Source: Polyangiaceae bacterium
Lineage (GTDB): Bacteria; Myxococcota_A; Polyangia; Polyangiales; Polyangiaceae
Length of the DNA stretch: 47,559 nt
Assembly (NCBI GenBank): GCA_020846005.1
Contig: JADLEQ010000073.1
Span: 1 to 47,559, forward strand
Reading direction: 5' to 3'
Position numbers and translations under genes: made by a program. Below the pieces are notes generated by a model that saw nothing but the letters and a program-made list of their open reading frames with translations, ran no database searches and was not told the origin of the DNA. Each line of letters starts with the position of its first letter. Within the stretch, counting starts at the first letter, position 1. This document shows, piece after piece, positions 24,821 through 37,437 of the stretch.

Positions 24821-26205
24821 CTAGCGAGCCCCGCCGCCCAACAGGTGAGCGGGGTCGGTGCGCGCCGCGCGCAGCGCGGGGAGGAGCCCGCCCAGCACCG
24901 CGAACAGCACGGCGTAGCCTACCCCGAGCGCCACCAGCCAGGCGGGGAGCTCGAAGAAGGACTCCGGCTTGTAGGGGAAGTCGGGGAGATCGGTGCGGGC
25001 GCGCGCGTCCGCCAGCCGCGTCGCGACCCACGCCAGCGCGACCCCGGCGCCCCCACCGAGCAGGCCGACGGTGACCGCGAGCGCGAGCAGCCACGCCCGG
25101 ATGTCTCCCGCGCTCGCCCCGACGGCGCGGTAGAGCCCGATCTCGTGGCGGCGGTCGGCGACGAGCGCGCGGAACGTGTGGCCGATGTTGAGCGCGGCCA
25201 TGCCCAGGACGACGGACGCGACGAGGAACAGCAGCGCGAGCACGCCGCTCACCAGGACGCTCACGTCGCGGGCTCGCGTGTCCGCCGGGACGAGCCCGTG
25301 GCGACTCCCCGCGGCCAGCACCGCCGCGGTGTCCGCCGGCGAGGCGACCCGCACGACGACGCTCGACCAGCGCGTGGCGGCGGCTTCGCCCCCGTACTCG
25401 CGGTTCCAACGCTGCACGACCGCCAACGGCAGCGTGACCCCCAGGTCGATCGCCTTGCCGGAGACGCCGACGACCCGGATCCGCGCGCGGCGCGGCGCGC
25501 CCAGGCGCGCGACCCCGAGCATCGACGATCCCAGGGAGAGCTCGAACGGGACGCCCTCTGCCCGCGCGAGCAGCGTGCCGGCGACCGGCGGCAGGCCGTG
25601 CTGGGGCGCCACGGCGTGATCGAACACCTCGACTAGCTTACGGCTGACCAGGCCCGGCACCGGCGCCGAGCAGCGGCCGCCGGCGGAGCCGCTCGCGCGC
25701 TCGCAGTACTCGTCGCGGCCGCAGGCGGCGTCCTCGACGCACGGCTCGCCGGGGCGGGCGAGCGGATCCTGGAAGCGCTCACGGAGCTCGGGCTCGATGA
25801 GCGCTGGGTCCACGCCGTCGCCCACCATCTCATGGGAGATCAGCTCTCGACCGAGGAGCTCCTTTCCGCCGCGCGCGCTCGACGGGAACCTGAAGCGCAG
25901 CTTGCCGAAGACCTCCCGCGCCCCGGGCGTCGCGCCGAGCTCGGTCGCGACCGCCGGCAGGACTCCGTCGATCGGCGCCTCGCCGCCGAGCAGCGCGAGC
26001 AGCCCGGCCGAGGTGCGCGGCGGCTCGAGCTCGATCACGTCGAGCGGGAACACCTCGGACAGCAGCACCCGGCGCGCGCCGAGCCCGAGCGCGAGGAAGA
26101 ACACCAGCGCCGCGGTGCCGACGACGATGCCGGCGCCAGCGCTGGCGAGCGCACCTCGCGTCCGCGCGACATCCCGCCCGACCAGGGCCGCGAGCGCTCG
26201 CGGGC

Positions 26206-26209
<4 letters not shown>
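24821..26209 (-). CDS. MacB/LolC-type ABC transporter permease with Cys-rich insert
   Basis: 462 residues. Topology: one membrane helix near 22-42, a periplasmic domain of about 240 residues, then three helices near 300-325, 360-380 and 415-445 with the FtsX-like motif HEIGLYRAVGAS. This is the MacB/LolCE permease layout, acting on lipoproteins, peptides or envelope substrates. The periplasmic domain contains CVEDAACGRDEYC and a further Cys nine residues on, a small disulphide module not usual for MacB. GTG at 26209 overlaps the ATPase stop as GTGA. The substrate cannot be told. Confidence 0.88.
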
Positions 26210-26919
<710 letters not shown>

Positions 26920-26923
26920 CCGA

Positions 26924-28291
26924 TCACCCGCCCGTGTCGGCGCGCGCGGCGGCTTCCATCGTCGCGATCGCGCGATCGAGCGCCGCCGGCGACGGCCCCT
27001 CGACCATGAGCCGCAGCTTGGGCTCCGTGCCGCTCCAGCGGACGAGCACCCGGCCGTCCCTGCCGAGCTCGGCCTCGACCCGGGCGATCGCCGCGCCGAG
27101 CTCGGGCATCGTCTCGAGCGGGCGGCGCGACGCCAGCGTGAGGCTCTGGAGCCGCTGCGGCACCCGTTCCATCACCGTGGCGAGCTCGGAGAGGGGCCGC
27201 CCCTCGCGGACCACGATGGCGAGCACCTGGAGCGCGGCGACGATGCCGTCTCCCGTCCGCGCGTGCTCGAAGAAGACGAGGTGCCCGGACTGCTCCCCGC
27301 CGAACCCGTAGCCGCCGCGCCGCATCTCCTCGACGACGTATCGGTCGCCGACGGCGGTGCGCCGCACCTTGCCGCCGGCGCGCTCCACGGCGCGCTCGAG
27401 CCCCATGTTGCTCATCACCGTGGCGACCAGCGTCCGCTTCGGCAGGCGCCGCTGGGCGAGCAGGCGGGTGGCGCAGAGCGCCATCAGGGCGTCGCCGTCC
27501 ACCACGTCGCCGCGCTCGTCCACCACGATGACGCGATCGGCGTCGCCGTCGAGGGCGATCCCGAGCCGCGCCTTGCGCTTGCGCACCTCGTTCTGGACAT
27601 GCTCGGGGTGGAGCGCGCCGCAGTCGTCGTTGATGTTCTTGCCGTTGGGCCGCACGCCGAGGCTCACGACCTCGGCCCCCAGCTCCTCGAAGATACGCGG
27701 CGCGACCTTGTACGCGGCGCCGTGGGCGGCGTCGACGACGATCTTGACGCCGTCGAGCGCGAGCTCGCGTGGGAAGGTCGCCTTGGCGTACACGATGTAC
27801 CGCCCCGTCGCGTCCTCCAGGCGCTCGGCGCGGCCGACGCGCGCGCCCGAGAACCTCGGAGAGTCGAGCTCGGTGCCCGCGAGGAGCGACTCGATGGCGG
27901 CCTCCTCGGCGTCCGGCAGCTTGAAGCCGTCGGGGCCGAAGATCTTGATCCCGTTGTCCGCGTACGGGTTGTGGCTCGCGCTGATCACCACGCCCGCGTC
28001 GGCGCGCATCGACTCCGTGAGATTCGCGATCGCCGGGGTCGGCAGCGGGCCACAGAGGATCACGCGCCCCCCCATCGCGCAGACGCCGGCGGCGAGCGCT
28101 GTCTCGAGGAGGTAGCCGGACAGGCGGGTGTCCTTCCCGATCAACACCCGGGGCGGGCGCGCGCGCCCCCGCCGCGCGACGTGGGCGATGGCTCGCCCCA
28201 GGCGGAGTACCAGCTCAGGAGTCATCGGCTCCTCGTTGGCGCGGCCTCGGATGCCGTCGGTGCCGAACAGCTTGCGGGGAGGGCTCGTCAC
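26924..28291 (-). CDS. glmM: Phosphoglucosamine mutase
   Basis: 455 residues; interconverts glucosamine-6-phosphate and glucosamine-1-phosphate on the route to UDP-GlcNAc. The N-terminus is [13 protein letters not shown]. The phosphoserine loop is VISASHNPY (catalytic Ser about 106). The metal loop is ALDGDADR, the sugar loop GGEQSGH and the phosphate loop [13 protein letters not shown] at 28291 overlaps folC by GTGA. Pairing with folC and accD supports an envelope-precursor and growth operon. Confidence 0.97.
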   Translation of the reverse strand: MTSPPRKLFGTDGIRGRANEEPMTPELVLRLGRAIAHVARRGRARPPRVLIGKDTRLSGYLLETALAAGVCAMGGRVILCGPLPTPAIANLTESMRADAGVVISASHNPYADNGIKIFGPDGFKLPDAEEAAIESLLAGTELDSPRFSGARVGRAERLEDATGRYIVYAKATFPRELALDGVKIVVDAAHGAAYKVAPRIFEELGAEVVSLGVRPNGKNINDDCGALHPEHVQNEVRKRKARLGIALDGDADRVIVVDERGDVVDGDALMALCATRLLAQRRLPKRTLVATVMSNMGLERAVERAGGKVRRTAVGDRYVVEEMRRGGYGFGGEQSGHLVFFEHARTGDGIVAALQVLAIVVREGRPLSELATVMERVPQRLQSLTLASRRPLETMPELGAAIARVEAELGRDGRVLVRWSGTEPKLRLMVEGPSPAALDRAIATMEAAARADTGG

Positions 28292-29517
28292 GAGTCGGCG
28301 GCCGGATCGGTGGGGAGACCAAGGAGGTGGGCGCGCGCAGCGCCGACCAGGTACGTGGAGCCCGTCACCACGACCAAGCCGCGCTCGCCGACGATGGCGC
28401 GCGCGCGGGCGAGCGCCTCGGGGATCGAGCTGGCGACCTCGCCCGTGAAGGCCCGGGCCATCTCCTCCGGCGGGACGGCTCGCGCCACCGGCGGCGCGAC
28501 GAACACCCGGTGCGCGGCGGCGTGCTCGAGCCGATCGAGCATGGCGCGCCAGTTCTTGCCGCGCAGCGCGCCGAACACCAGCACCACGTCCCGCCTGGAC
28601 TCGATGCCTTCGAGGCTCGAGGGGTCGAGGATGTGCGAGAGGATGACGGCGCCGTCCGGGTTGTGGGCGCAGTCGAGCATCGTGAGGTCGAGCCCGTTTC
28701 GGTGGAGGAGCTCGTTCCGCCCCGGCCAGGTCGTGGCCTCGATCCCGGCCGCGAGCGCCTCCGGGGAGAGCCCGAGCTCGCGCCCGACGGTCGTCGCGAC
28801 CGCGAGGTTCGTCCCGAGCATCGAGATCCGGGGGTAAGCGAGGGACGCGCCCGGCGTGGGCTCGGCGCTCCCGAGCGGCACGATGCGCGCCCCGACCTCG
28901 GCGACCCGCGCCTCGAGGGCAGCCCGCGCGTCCGGATGGAGCTTGCCGTGCACCACCGCGGAGCCGGCCTTGATGATGGCGACCTTCTCCTCCGCGATCG
29001 CGCGCAACGTGTCACCGAGCTCCGCCTGGTGATCGAACGCGACGCGGGTGAGGACGGCTACACGGGGGGGAGGGATGACGTTGGTGGCGTCCAGGCGGCC
29101 GCCCAGGCCCACCTCGAGCACCGCGAGATCCACCCCGGCGTCCCGGAACGCGAGGAACGCCGCCAGCGTCGCAACCTCGAAGAAGGTGAGCGCCGGGTCG
29201 AGCGCGAGCACGCGCTCGAGGAGCGGGAGGAGGACCTCGTCCGGGATGGGCGCGCCGTCGACCTGGATCCGCTCGGCGAACCGCACCAGGTGCGGCGAGG
29301 TGTACACGCCGACCCGCCGCCCGCCGGCGCGGGCCATCGAGGCCACGAACGCGCACACCGAGCCCTTGCCGTTCGTGCCGGCGACGTGCACGGCCTCGAA
29401 CGCCCGCTCGGGGTGCCCGAGCGCCGCGCAGGCCGCTTCCATGCGCTCCAGGCCGAGCTGGCGCTCCGCGGGGATGCGCGCGTAGACGCGCTCGAGGACA
29501 CCGGCGAGCCCCCTCAC
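28288..29517 (-). CDS. folC: Dihydrofolate synthase/folylpolyglutamate synthase
   Basis: 409 residues from GTG at 29517, which overlaps the accD stop; the longer open frame upstream is antisense-like Arg/Pro sequence inside accD. FolC is a Mur-ligase-like ATPase adding glutamate to dihydropteroate and folates. Motifs are [15 protein letters not shown] (P-loop), [48 protein letters not shown] and GALRGKNW. The accD-folC order is conserved in many proteobacteria. Confidence 0.96.
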   Translation of the reverse strand: MRGLAGVLERVYARIPAERQLGLERMEAACAALGHPERAFEAVHVAGTNGKGSVCAFVASMARAGGRRVGVYTSPHLVRFAERIQVDGAPIPDEVLLPLLERVLALDPALTFFEVATLAAFLAFRDAGVDLAVLEVGLGGRLDATNVIPPPRVAVLTRVAFDHQAELGDTLRAIAEEKVAIIKAGSAVVHGKLHPDARAALEARVAEVGARIVPLGSAEPTPGASLAYPRISMLGTNLAVATTVGRELGLSPEALAAGIEATTWPGRNELLHRNGLDLTMLDCAHNPDGAVILSHILDPSSLEGIESRRDVVLVFGALRGKNWRAMLDRLEHAAAHRVFVAPPVARAVPPEEMARAFTGEVASSIPEALARARAIVGERGLVVVTGSTYLVGAARAHLLGLPTDPAADS

Positions 29518-30365
29518 GGGGTGCCCCCGGGGGTGAGGAGCTCCACCAGGTGGGCGAGCGTCGCCTTGAGATTGGGGCGCGGGACGATGAGGTCCACCAT
29601 CCCGTGCTCGAGCAGGAAGTCCGAGCGCTGGAAGCCCTCGGGGAGCGTCGTGCGCAGGGTGCTCTCGATGACGCGGGGCCCCGCGAACCCGATGAGGGCG
29701 TTCGGCTCCGCCACGTTCACGTCCCCGAGCAGCGCCGTGCTCGCGGCGACGCCGCCGGTCGTCGGGTGGAGGAGCACGCTGAGGAACGGACGCCCCGCGT
29801 CCCGGAAGCGCCGGAGCGCGGCGACCGTCTTCGCCATCTGCATCAGGCTGAGGATCCCCTCCTGCATCCGGGCGCCGCCCGACGCGTGCAGGAGGATCAC
29901 GGCCATCCGCTCGGCGGCGGACCGCTCGAACAGCCTGGCGATCCGCTCTCCGACCACGCTCCCCATGCTGCCCCCCATGAACCCGAAGACGAAGCAACCG
30001 TACCCCACGGGGTGGCCGCCGATCCGCGCGCGCCCGATCTCGATGGCGTCCGTCCGCGAGGTCGTGCGCTGCGCGCGGGCGAGCCGCTCTCGGTAGGGCT
30101 TGCCGTCGTCGAACTCGAGCGGGTCGGTCGGCGCGATGTGCTCATCCCACCGCTCGAGCGCCGCCTCGTCGAGGAGCAGCTCCCGCCAGCGGTCGACGGG
30201 CAGGACGTGGTGCCACCCGCACGCGCCGCAGACGTTGAACGCCTCGGCGAGGCGCTCGCGCGTGACGACCGCGCCGCACCCCTCGCACTTGTGGAACACC
30301 CCCTGGCCGAGCGACCGCTTCTCCCCGGGCCGTGCCTGGGCTGGGGTCTTGTCGGGGAGGGTCAC
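29514..30365 (-). CDS. accD: Acetyl-CoA carboxylase carboxyltransferase subunit beta
   Basis: 283 residues. The N-terminal zinc ribbon has CEGCG and CGACG pairs, followed by the carboxyltransferase crotonase-like core: VGYGCFVFGFMGGSMGSVVGE, LHASGGARMQEG and LLHPTTGGVAAST. It carboxylates acetyl-CoA to malonyl-CoA together with AccA (not in the window). GTG at 30365 is the first gene of the minus-strand series accD-folC-glmM-ATPase-permease-nagZ, so its promoter should lie in the 161-base divergent gap to 30527. Confidence 0.96.
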   Translation of the reverse strand: MTLPDKTPAQARPGEKRSLGQGVFHKCEGCGAVVTRERLAEAFNVCGACGWHHVLPVDRWRELLLDEAALERWDEHIAPTDPLEFDDGKPYRERLARAQRTTSRTDAIEIGRARIGGHPVGYGCFVFGFMGGSMGSVVGERIARLFERSAAERMAVILLHASGGARMQEGILSLMQMAKTVAALRRFRDAGRPFLSVLLHPTTGGVAASTALLGDVNVAEPNALIGFAGPRVIESTLRTTLPEGFQRSDFLLEHGMVDLIVPRPNLKATLAHLVELLTPGGTP

Positions 30366-30526
30366 GGAAGCGGGGGAGCTCAGGGGCGTCTCGTCGGGCC
30401 GAGGACGCTCGGAGAGTGGAACAGGCGCGGCCGGCGATCAACGGGTCCCGCGCGGCCCTCCGCGCGCGCCTGCGCGCCGGGTGAGCCCTTGTCGACCGGG
30501 CCGAATCGCGTGAGCATCCCGTCCGG

Positions 30527-33139
30527 GTGACGACGCCGACGACCTCCCCCGAGTCGAACGACGGCCGGCACGGCCCGCTGGTCGGGCGCGAGGGCGTCCG
30601 CACGGCGCTGCGCGCAGCCCTGGGGCGCGCCCGAGAGCCCGGGGCGCGCGTGACCTGCCTCACCCTGCTCGGCCCGACCGGCAGCGGCAAGTCCTGCCTC
30701 CTGGACGAGGCCGCCGCCCAGGCGGAGGGGTTCACCGTGTACCGGGCGACAGCCCAAGGCAGCAGCCGCAGCCACGGGCTGGTGGCGCGCCTGCTGCGCG
30801 CGCGCTTCGAGCTGCCCGAGGGCCTGGACGAGGACGACGCGCGAGCGCGGATCCGGACGGCAGCGGCGCAGGTCCTCGGCGACCGGAAGGTGGAGGACGT
30901 CTGCTTCTTCCTGGGCCAGCTCGTCGACCTCCCGTTCCGCGGCAGCCCGCTCACCCGCGCGGTGGCCGACGATCCCGCGGAGGCGCGCGCCCTGCAGCGG
31001 GCGATCGTCAGGAGCTTCGTCGAGGCGGACGCCTCGCGCGCGCCGGTGCTCATCGTCGTCGACGACCTCGAACGCGCCGACGCCGACTCGCTCGATCTCC
31101 TCGGCGGCTTGCTCGAGGCCGCCGAGTCGCCGCTCGTCGTGTTGGCGGCTGCGCACCCGGATCTGGTGACGCGCCACCCGGAGTGGCTCGCCCGCGGCGA
31201 GGAGCGCCACGTCCGGTACGACGTCGGGCCGCTCAGCGCCGCCGCCGCGTCGCGCCTCGCCCAGGAGCTGCTGTCACCCTGCGTCGGCGGGCCGCCGCCG
31301 TCGCTCGTCGACGCGGCGGTCAACCTCGCGGGGGGCAACCCCGGGCTGCTCCGGCAGATGGTGCGGCTCTTCCATGACGCCGGCGTGCTCGAGCCCGCGG
31401 AGGAGGGCGCCGACGCGGGCTGGCAGGTTCACCTCGACCGCCTGGCGAGCGTGCGGCTCCCGCTCACCGTCGAGGACGCCATCGAGGCGCGCGTCGCCGC
31501 GCTGAGCGTCGACGATCGCCTGCTGCTCGAGCGGGCAGCGACCGTCGGGTCCGTGTTCTGGCTCGGGGTCGTGGTGTCCCTCGGCCGGGCGGCTCGGGCG
31601 GCGCCCGAGGTGTGGTCGCGCGCCGACGACGCCGATCGCGCCGAGATCCGCGATCGACTCTCCGGCCTCGTCGCGCGCGACTACGTGCTCGAGCTGCCGG
31701 ACTCCACGTTCTCCGGCGAGATCGAGTACGTGTTCAAGCACAACCTCGAGCGCGAGCGGCTCGCGCGCCTCCCGTCACCGCGAGATCAGCAGCACTGGCA
31801 CCAGGTGACGGCCGACTGGCTCGCCCAGCGCGCCAACGTTCGCTCCCAGGAAGAGACGAGCGCCATGCTCGCGTTTCACCTCGAGCGGGCTGAGGCCACG
31901 TCGCTGGCGGCGCTCGCCTGGCTGGACGCCGCCGCGGCCGCGCGTCGCGGGTTCGCGGCGCGCAAGGCGCACGAGCACTATGCCCGTGGCCTCGAGCTGC
32001 TCGGCACCGCCGACGCGGCCCGCGAGATCGCCGCGCTGCACGACCACGGCGACGTGCTCGTGATGCTGGGCCGCCCCGACGACGCGCGCGCCTGCTTCGT
32101 CAAGATGCTCGCGCTCGCCCATCGCCTCCAGCTCCCGTCGAAGGGGGGCGCCGCGCACAACCGCATCGGGCGCCTCCATCGCGACATCGGCAACTTGACG
32201 GAGGCGCGGCGGCACTTCGACGCCGCGCTCGAGCTGTTCGAGTCCGCGGGCGACGAGCGGGGCGTCGGCGCGTGCCACGACGACATCGGCAAGCTCCTCT
32301 GGCTGCGTGGCGAGTACGGAGACGCGCTCGAGCGCATGCTCCAGGCGCTCGACGTGCGGAAGAAGCTCGGCGACCGCCGATCCATCGCGCTCAGCCTCAA
32401 CAATATCGGCCTGGTGTGGCGCGACCACGGGCGCCCGGCGAAGGCGCGCGAGGCCTTCGAGGCGGCGCTGACGATCCGGCGCGAGATCGAGGACCCGATC
32501 GGCGTGGCCCAGAGCCTCGACGAGCTCGCACGCCTGCACTGCGACCAGGGGGAGCCGGAGCGTGCGCTCCCGCTCTTCCAAGAGGCGCTGGAGGTCGCGC
32601 GGGAGATCGGCGAGCGCAACCGCATCGCGGTGATCCTCACGGATCTGGGGGACACCCATCGGCGCCTCGGGCGCACGGAGGAGGCGCTGCGGATCCTCGG
32701 CCAGGCGGAGGAGCTGTGCGACGAGCTCGGGGACAAGCTCCAGCTCGCGGAGGCGAAGCGCTGCCTCGCGGAGGCGCACCTGCGCGCGGGGAGCCTCCGG
32801 CCCGCGCGGGAAGCGATCAAGCACGCGGTCGACCTCTTCGGGCAGGTGCGGAGCCGCCCCCACCTGGCGATCGCGCTGCGCACCCTCGGTGAGATCACCG
32901 GAGCTGGCGCGTGGGGGCAGGAGCACACGGTGAAGGCGGTGGACTACTTCATGCGCTCGATCGCCATCAGCAAGGACATCGGCAACGAGCTCGAGATCGC
33001 GCGCAGCTACCGCGCGTTCGCGGACTTCGTGCGGGGTTCGTCGCAGTACCAGGCCAACCAGGAGATCCAGCACGAGGCCGACAAACTGGCGACCATGGCC
33101 ACCGAGATCTTCGAGCGCTACAGCGCTGCGCGCGACTGA
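30527..33139 (+). CDS. STAND-like AAA ATPase with C-terminal TPR repeats
   Basis: 870 residues from GTG at 30527. The N-terminus HGPLVGREGVRTALRAALG leads to Walker A LLGPTGSGKS (Lys55) and Walker B APVLIVVDDLERADADSLDLL, as in AfsR/MalT-type signal ATPases. GGNPGLLRQ marks the usual NPLL region. A winged-helix-like region lies at about 310-420. From about 450 to 860 there are eight or more TPR units, for example GDVLVMLGRPDDARACFVKML and IGLVWRDHGRPAKAREAFEAAL. No HTH, kinase or cyclase output domain is attached, so output probably goes through a partner protein. The RavA-like ATPase starts five bases downstream. Confidence 0.88.
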   Translation: MTTPTTSPESNDGRHGPLVGREGVRTALRAALGRAREPGARVTCLTLLGPTGSGKSCLLDEAAAQAEGFTVYRATAQGSSRSHGLVARLLRARFELPEGLDEDDARARIRTAAAQVLGDRKVEDVCFFLGQLVDLPFRGSPLTRAVADDPAEARALQRAIVRSFVEADASRAPVLIVVDDLERADADSLDLLGGLLEAAESPLVVLAAAHPDLVTRHPEWLARGEERHVRYDVGPLSAAAASRLAQELLSPCVGGPPPSLVDAAVNLAGGNPGLLRQMVRLFHDAGVLEPAEEGADAGWQVHLDRLASVRLPLTVEDAIEARVAALSVDDRLLLERAATVGSVFWLGVVVSLGRAARAAPEVWSRADDADRAEIRDRLSGLVARDYVLELPDSTFSGEIEYVFKHNLERERLARLPSPRDQQHWHQVTADWLAQRANVRSQEETSAMLAFHLERAEATSLAALAWLDAAAAARRGFAARKAHEHYARGLELLGTADAAREIAALHDHGDVLVMLGRPDDARACFVKMLALAHRLQLPSKGGAAHNRIGRLHRDIGNLTEARRHFDAALELFESAGDERGVGACHDDIGKLLWLRGEYGDALERMLQALDVRKKLGDRRSIALSLNNIGLVWRDHGRPAKAREAFEAALTIRREIEDPIGVAQSLDELARLHCDQGEPERALPLFQEALEVAREIGERNRIAVILTDLGDTHRRLGRTEEALRILGQAEELCDELGDKLQLAEAKRCLAEAHLRAGSLRPAREAIKHAVDLFGQVRSRPHLAIALRTLGEITGAGAWGQEHTVKAVDYFMRSIAISKDIGNELEIARSYRAFADFVRGSSQYQANQEIQHEADKLATMATEIFERYSAARD

Positions 33140-33144
33140 GCCCG

Positions 33145-34305
33145 GTGTCCAGCCTCACCCAGCGTCTTGGCGAGGTCGCTCGCACCCTCGACCAGCGGTT
33201 CGTCGGCAGGAGCGAGGCGGTTCGCCTGCTGCTCATCTCACTGGTCGCCCGTGAGCACGCGGTGCTCATCGGGCCGCCGGGCACGGCGAAGAGCGCGCTG
33301 GTCCGCACGCTGGCGGAGCTCGTCGACGCGCGGTACTTCGAGTACCTCCTCACGCGCTTCACCGAGCCGAACGAGGTCTTTGGGCCGGTGGATCTCGAGG
33401 CGTTTCGCCGCGGCGAATACCGGCGGCGCACGGCGGGGATGCTCCCGGAGGCGGAGGTGGTCTTCCTGGACGAGGTCTTCAAGAGCAACAGCGCGATCCT
33501 GAACTCGCTGCTCTCGCTCCTCAACGAGCGCCGCTACACCTCGGGGGGGGTGGTCCTCGAGTGCCCGCTCATCAGCGTCTTCGGCGCGAGCAATGAGGTG
33601 CCGTCCGATGACACGCTCGGCGCGCTGTTCGATCGGTTTCTCCTCCGGATCCGAACGGAGTCGCTGGACGCCTACCACTTTGCGGAGCTGCTCGACCGCG
33701 GCGTGGCCGAGGAGGTCCGCCGGCTCCGCCGCGAGCCCGTCCGTCCGCTCGTCACCGGGGCAGAGCTCGGGACGCTGATGCAGCGCGTCGGCGCCGGCCT
33801 CGAGCTCTCGAGCGCGCTGCTCTCGACCTACAAGGGGCTCGTGTTCCAGCTCCGCGCGGAGGGGATCTCCTTCAGCGACCGCCGGGCCGTGAAGACGTTG
33901 AAGCTCCTCGCGGCCTCCGCGCTCGTGGACGGCCGCGAGCGCGCGGACGAGGGCGATCTGTTCGTCCTCGAGCACGTGTGGAGCTCGGAGGAGCAAATCC
34001 CGCTCCTGCGGGCGCTGGTGCGTCCCATCGTCGAGGCCTTCCACACCGAGCATCCGGGTCGACGGCGCGTGGGCGCCCTCGGGATGGGGCTGGACGCCAT
34101 GGCCGCCGAGATCGAGCGGATCCGGCAGGTGCTGACCGGCGCCACGGCCCCGAGCGATCTCCAGCTCTTCGCGCAGCTCAAGGCGCTCGGCGAGCTGCGG
34201 ATCGCGCTCTCGACGCAGCAGGATCCACAAGCGCGCGCGCTCGAGCAGCGCGTGGCGCAGCTCCTCGACGCGTCGCTCCGCGGCGGCCGCTTCGCCCAGC
34301 CGTGA
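33145..34305 (+). CDS. RavA-like MoxR family AAA+ ATPase
   Basis: 386 residues from GTG at 33145. It has FVGRSEAVRLLLISLVAREH, Walker A IGPPGTAKSALVR, Walker B EAEVVFLDEVFKSNSAILN, SLLNERRY, FGASNEVP (sensor 1) and LFDRFLLRI. These match the RavA branch of MoxR chaperone ATPases, which work with a VWA partner (ViaA) to remodel membrane or redox proteins. It is shorter than E. coli RavA (~500). No ViaA gene follows; the next gene is convergent, 12 bases away. Co-transcription with the STAND/TPR gene is very likely. Confidence 0.9.
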   Translation: MSSLTQRLGEVARTLDQRFVGRSEAVRLLLISLVAREHAVLIGPPGTAKSALVRTLAELVDARYFEYLLTRFTEPNEVFGPVDLEAFRRGEYRRRTAGMLPEAEVVFLDEVFKSNSAILNSLLSLLNERRYTSGGVVLECPLISVFGASNEVPSDDTLGALFDRFLLRIRTESLDAYHFAELLDRGVAEEVRRLRREPVRPLVTGAELGTLMQRVGAGLELSSALLSTYKGLVFQLRAEGISFSDRRAVKTLKLLAASALVDGRERADEGDLFVLEHVWSSEEQIPLLRALVRPIVEAFHTEHPGRRRVGALGMGLDAMAAEIERIRQVLTGATAPSDLQLFAQLKALGELRIALSTQQDPQARALEQRVAQLLDASLRGGRFAQP

Positions 34306-34317
34306 GCGCCCGGCGCC

Positions 34318-35114
34318 TCAGGCGTCGCAGCGCTCCACGAACTCGCGGAGCTCCTCCGCCACCGCGGCGCGCTCCACGTCGCGGGTGAGGATATGCCGTG
34401 AGCGGGGGAAGATCCGCACGCGGACGTCCGGGGACCCAGCGAGGCGCGCGATCTCGGCGGCGTTAGCGACGGGACACACGCGATCGCGTGCGCCGTGCAG
34501 CACGAGCAACGGCGCCCGGATCCCAGGGAGGCGCGACCGCGCGCGCGGCCCGGCAGCTCGCACGCTGATCGCGGCGTGCACCGGCTGGGTCTCGTAGGTG
34601 GTGTGGGTGCGCCTCGCCTCGGGATCGCCGAGGTCCGCGCCGGCCTTGGGGACCGCGAAGTCCGGCAAGCGGAGCCGATCGACCGCGGCGAGCGCGAGCG
34701 AGGGGAAGGGCGCAGCCAGCCGCGTCGCCGCGGCGAGGAGCGCGACCCCCGCTACCCGGTCGGGACGGGACGCCGCGAGGTGGATCGCGAGCAGCGCGCC
34801 CATGGAGAGCCCGACGACGACCGCGCGCTCGCGCTCGGGCGCCACCTCGTCGAGCGCGAGCTCCGCGGCGCTCGCCCAGTCGGCCCAGCGTGTGCGGGCG
34901 AGCTCCGTCGCGTGGGTGCCATGCCCGGGGAGCAGCGGCGCGAAGGCGCGCCGCCCGACCGCGCGCGCGGCCGACACTGCGATCTCGACCTCGAGGGGCG
35001 TCCCCCCGAACCCGTGCAGCGCGAGGACGCCCGGCGCGAGCCCGGGCGCGCGCCGGGGGCTCGGGTCGCCGGGCCCGACCAGCGCGCCGCGTGGGTGCGC
35101 GCCGCTCTGGCGGC

Positions 35115-35118
<4 letters not shown>
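34318..35118 (-). CDS. Alpha/beta hydrolase, carboxylesterase/monoacylglycerol lipase type
   Basis: 266 residues from GTG at 35118 (GTGA overlap with the regulator gene). The fold signs are VLALHGFGGTPLEVE (oxyanion region), LLPGHGTHATE, the nucleophile elbow VVGLSMGALLA, the Asp strand LLVLHGARDRVCP and the catalytic His in PRSRHILTRDVE. This pattern resembles Est30-like carboxylesterases that cleave short to medium acyl esters. The substrate is unknown. Being co-translated with an NtrC-type regulator, it may belong to a stress or envelope lipid response (inference). Confidence 0.88.
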
Positions 35119-36563
<1,445 letters not shown>

Positions 36564-36630
36564 GGCGCCCCGCAGGATAGCTCCCCTCGGGGCGCCGCCA
36601 CCAGGGGCACCCCCTCCGCCCGGCCCCGCC

Positions 36631-37437
36631 TCAACCGCCGGCCGGCGGGGCGCCCATCCGTGCGAGGTAGCGCCGCGCGGGGAGGACGAACGCGCTCTCC
36701 GGGTGCTCGCGGAGCACCCGATCGAAGGCGCGTCGTGCGCGGCGTGGCTGCTTCATCATCAGGTGCGTCTCGCCGAGCAGCACGAGCGCTTCCGCGTCGA
36801 GGCCGGAGCCGGGGAACTCTTGGAGGCAGTACTCGATGCGCCGCAGGGCGGCCGGGAACTGGCCGCGATCGCGGTAGAAGCGCGCCACGTAGAGCTCGTG
36901 CCGGGCGAGTACGCCCGTCACCACCTCGAGCATGTAGACGAGCTCGCGCTCGTGCTCGTACCCGGGGAAGCCCTCGAGGAAGGCGCGCAGCGAGGCGTAG
37001 GCGTCCTGCACCGTGCCGAGATCGCGCTCCTCGAGCGGCGGCAGAAGCAGCGTCGGCTCGCTCTCGAGGAAGAGCGCCTTCGCGACGCGATACTTCGCGT
37101 ACGGGACCTCGGCGTCGTTCGGATAATCCGCGACGAACGCCTTGTAGGCGCTGATCGCCTCGGGGTACTTCTGCTGGCGGAACTCCGCGTCCGCGATGCG
37201 CAGATCGGCGAGGCGCGCCCAGCGGCTGTAGCCGTACTTGCGCTTCACCTCCTGGAAGAGCGTGATCGCCGTCTCCCAGTCGCGGTCGAAGTACGCGTCG
37301 AGCGCCTCGTCGTACGCGCGCCGGGCGTTCTCCGAGTACTCGAGCGCGCCGCCCGGCGGGGGGCCGGCGTGGCAGCCGACCGCGACGGGCGCGACCGCGA
37401 GCGCGATCCGAAGGGCGGCCGAGCGGAGGAGTCTCAC
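36631..37437 (-). CDS. bamD: BamD-like TPR lipoprotein of the outer-membrane assembly machinery
   Basis: 268 residues from GTG at 37437. The signal RLLRSAALRIALAVAPVAVGC ends in a lipobox Cys at 22. TPR-like helical pairs follow: ARRAYDEALDAYFDRDWETA, YPEAISAYKAFVADYPND, VPYAKYRVAKALFLE and YLQEFPGSGLDAEALVLLGE-type repeats (with Cys for Leu). The VPYAKYRVA segment and size match BamD/YfiO, the essential lipoprotein linking BamA partners. The gap to the downstream regulator gene is 67 bases. It diverges from greA. Confidence 0.85.
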   Translation of the reverse strand: MRLLRSAALRIALAVAPVAVGCHAGPPPGGALEYSENARRAYDEALDAYFDRDWETAITLFQEVKRKYGYSRWARLADLRIADAEFRQQKYPEAISAYKAFVADYPNDAEVPYAKYRVAKALFLESEPTLLLPPLEERDLGTVQDAYASLRAFLEGFPGYEHERELVYMLEVVTGVLARHELYVARFYRDRGQFPAALRRIEYCLQEFPGSGLDAEALVLLGETHLMMKQPRRARRAFDRVLREHPESAFVLPARRYLARMGAPPAGG

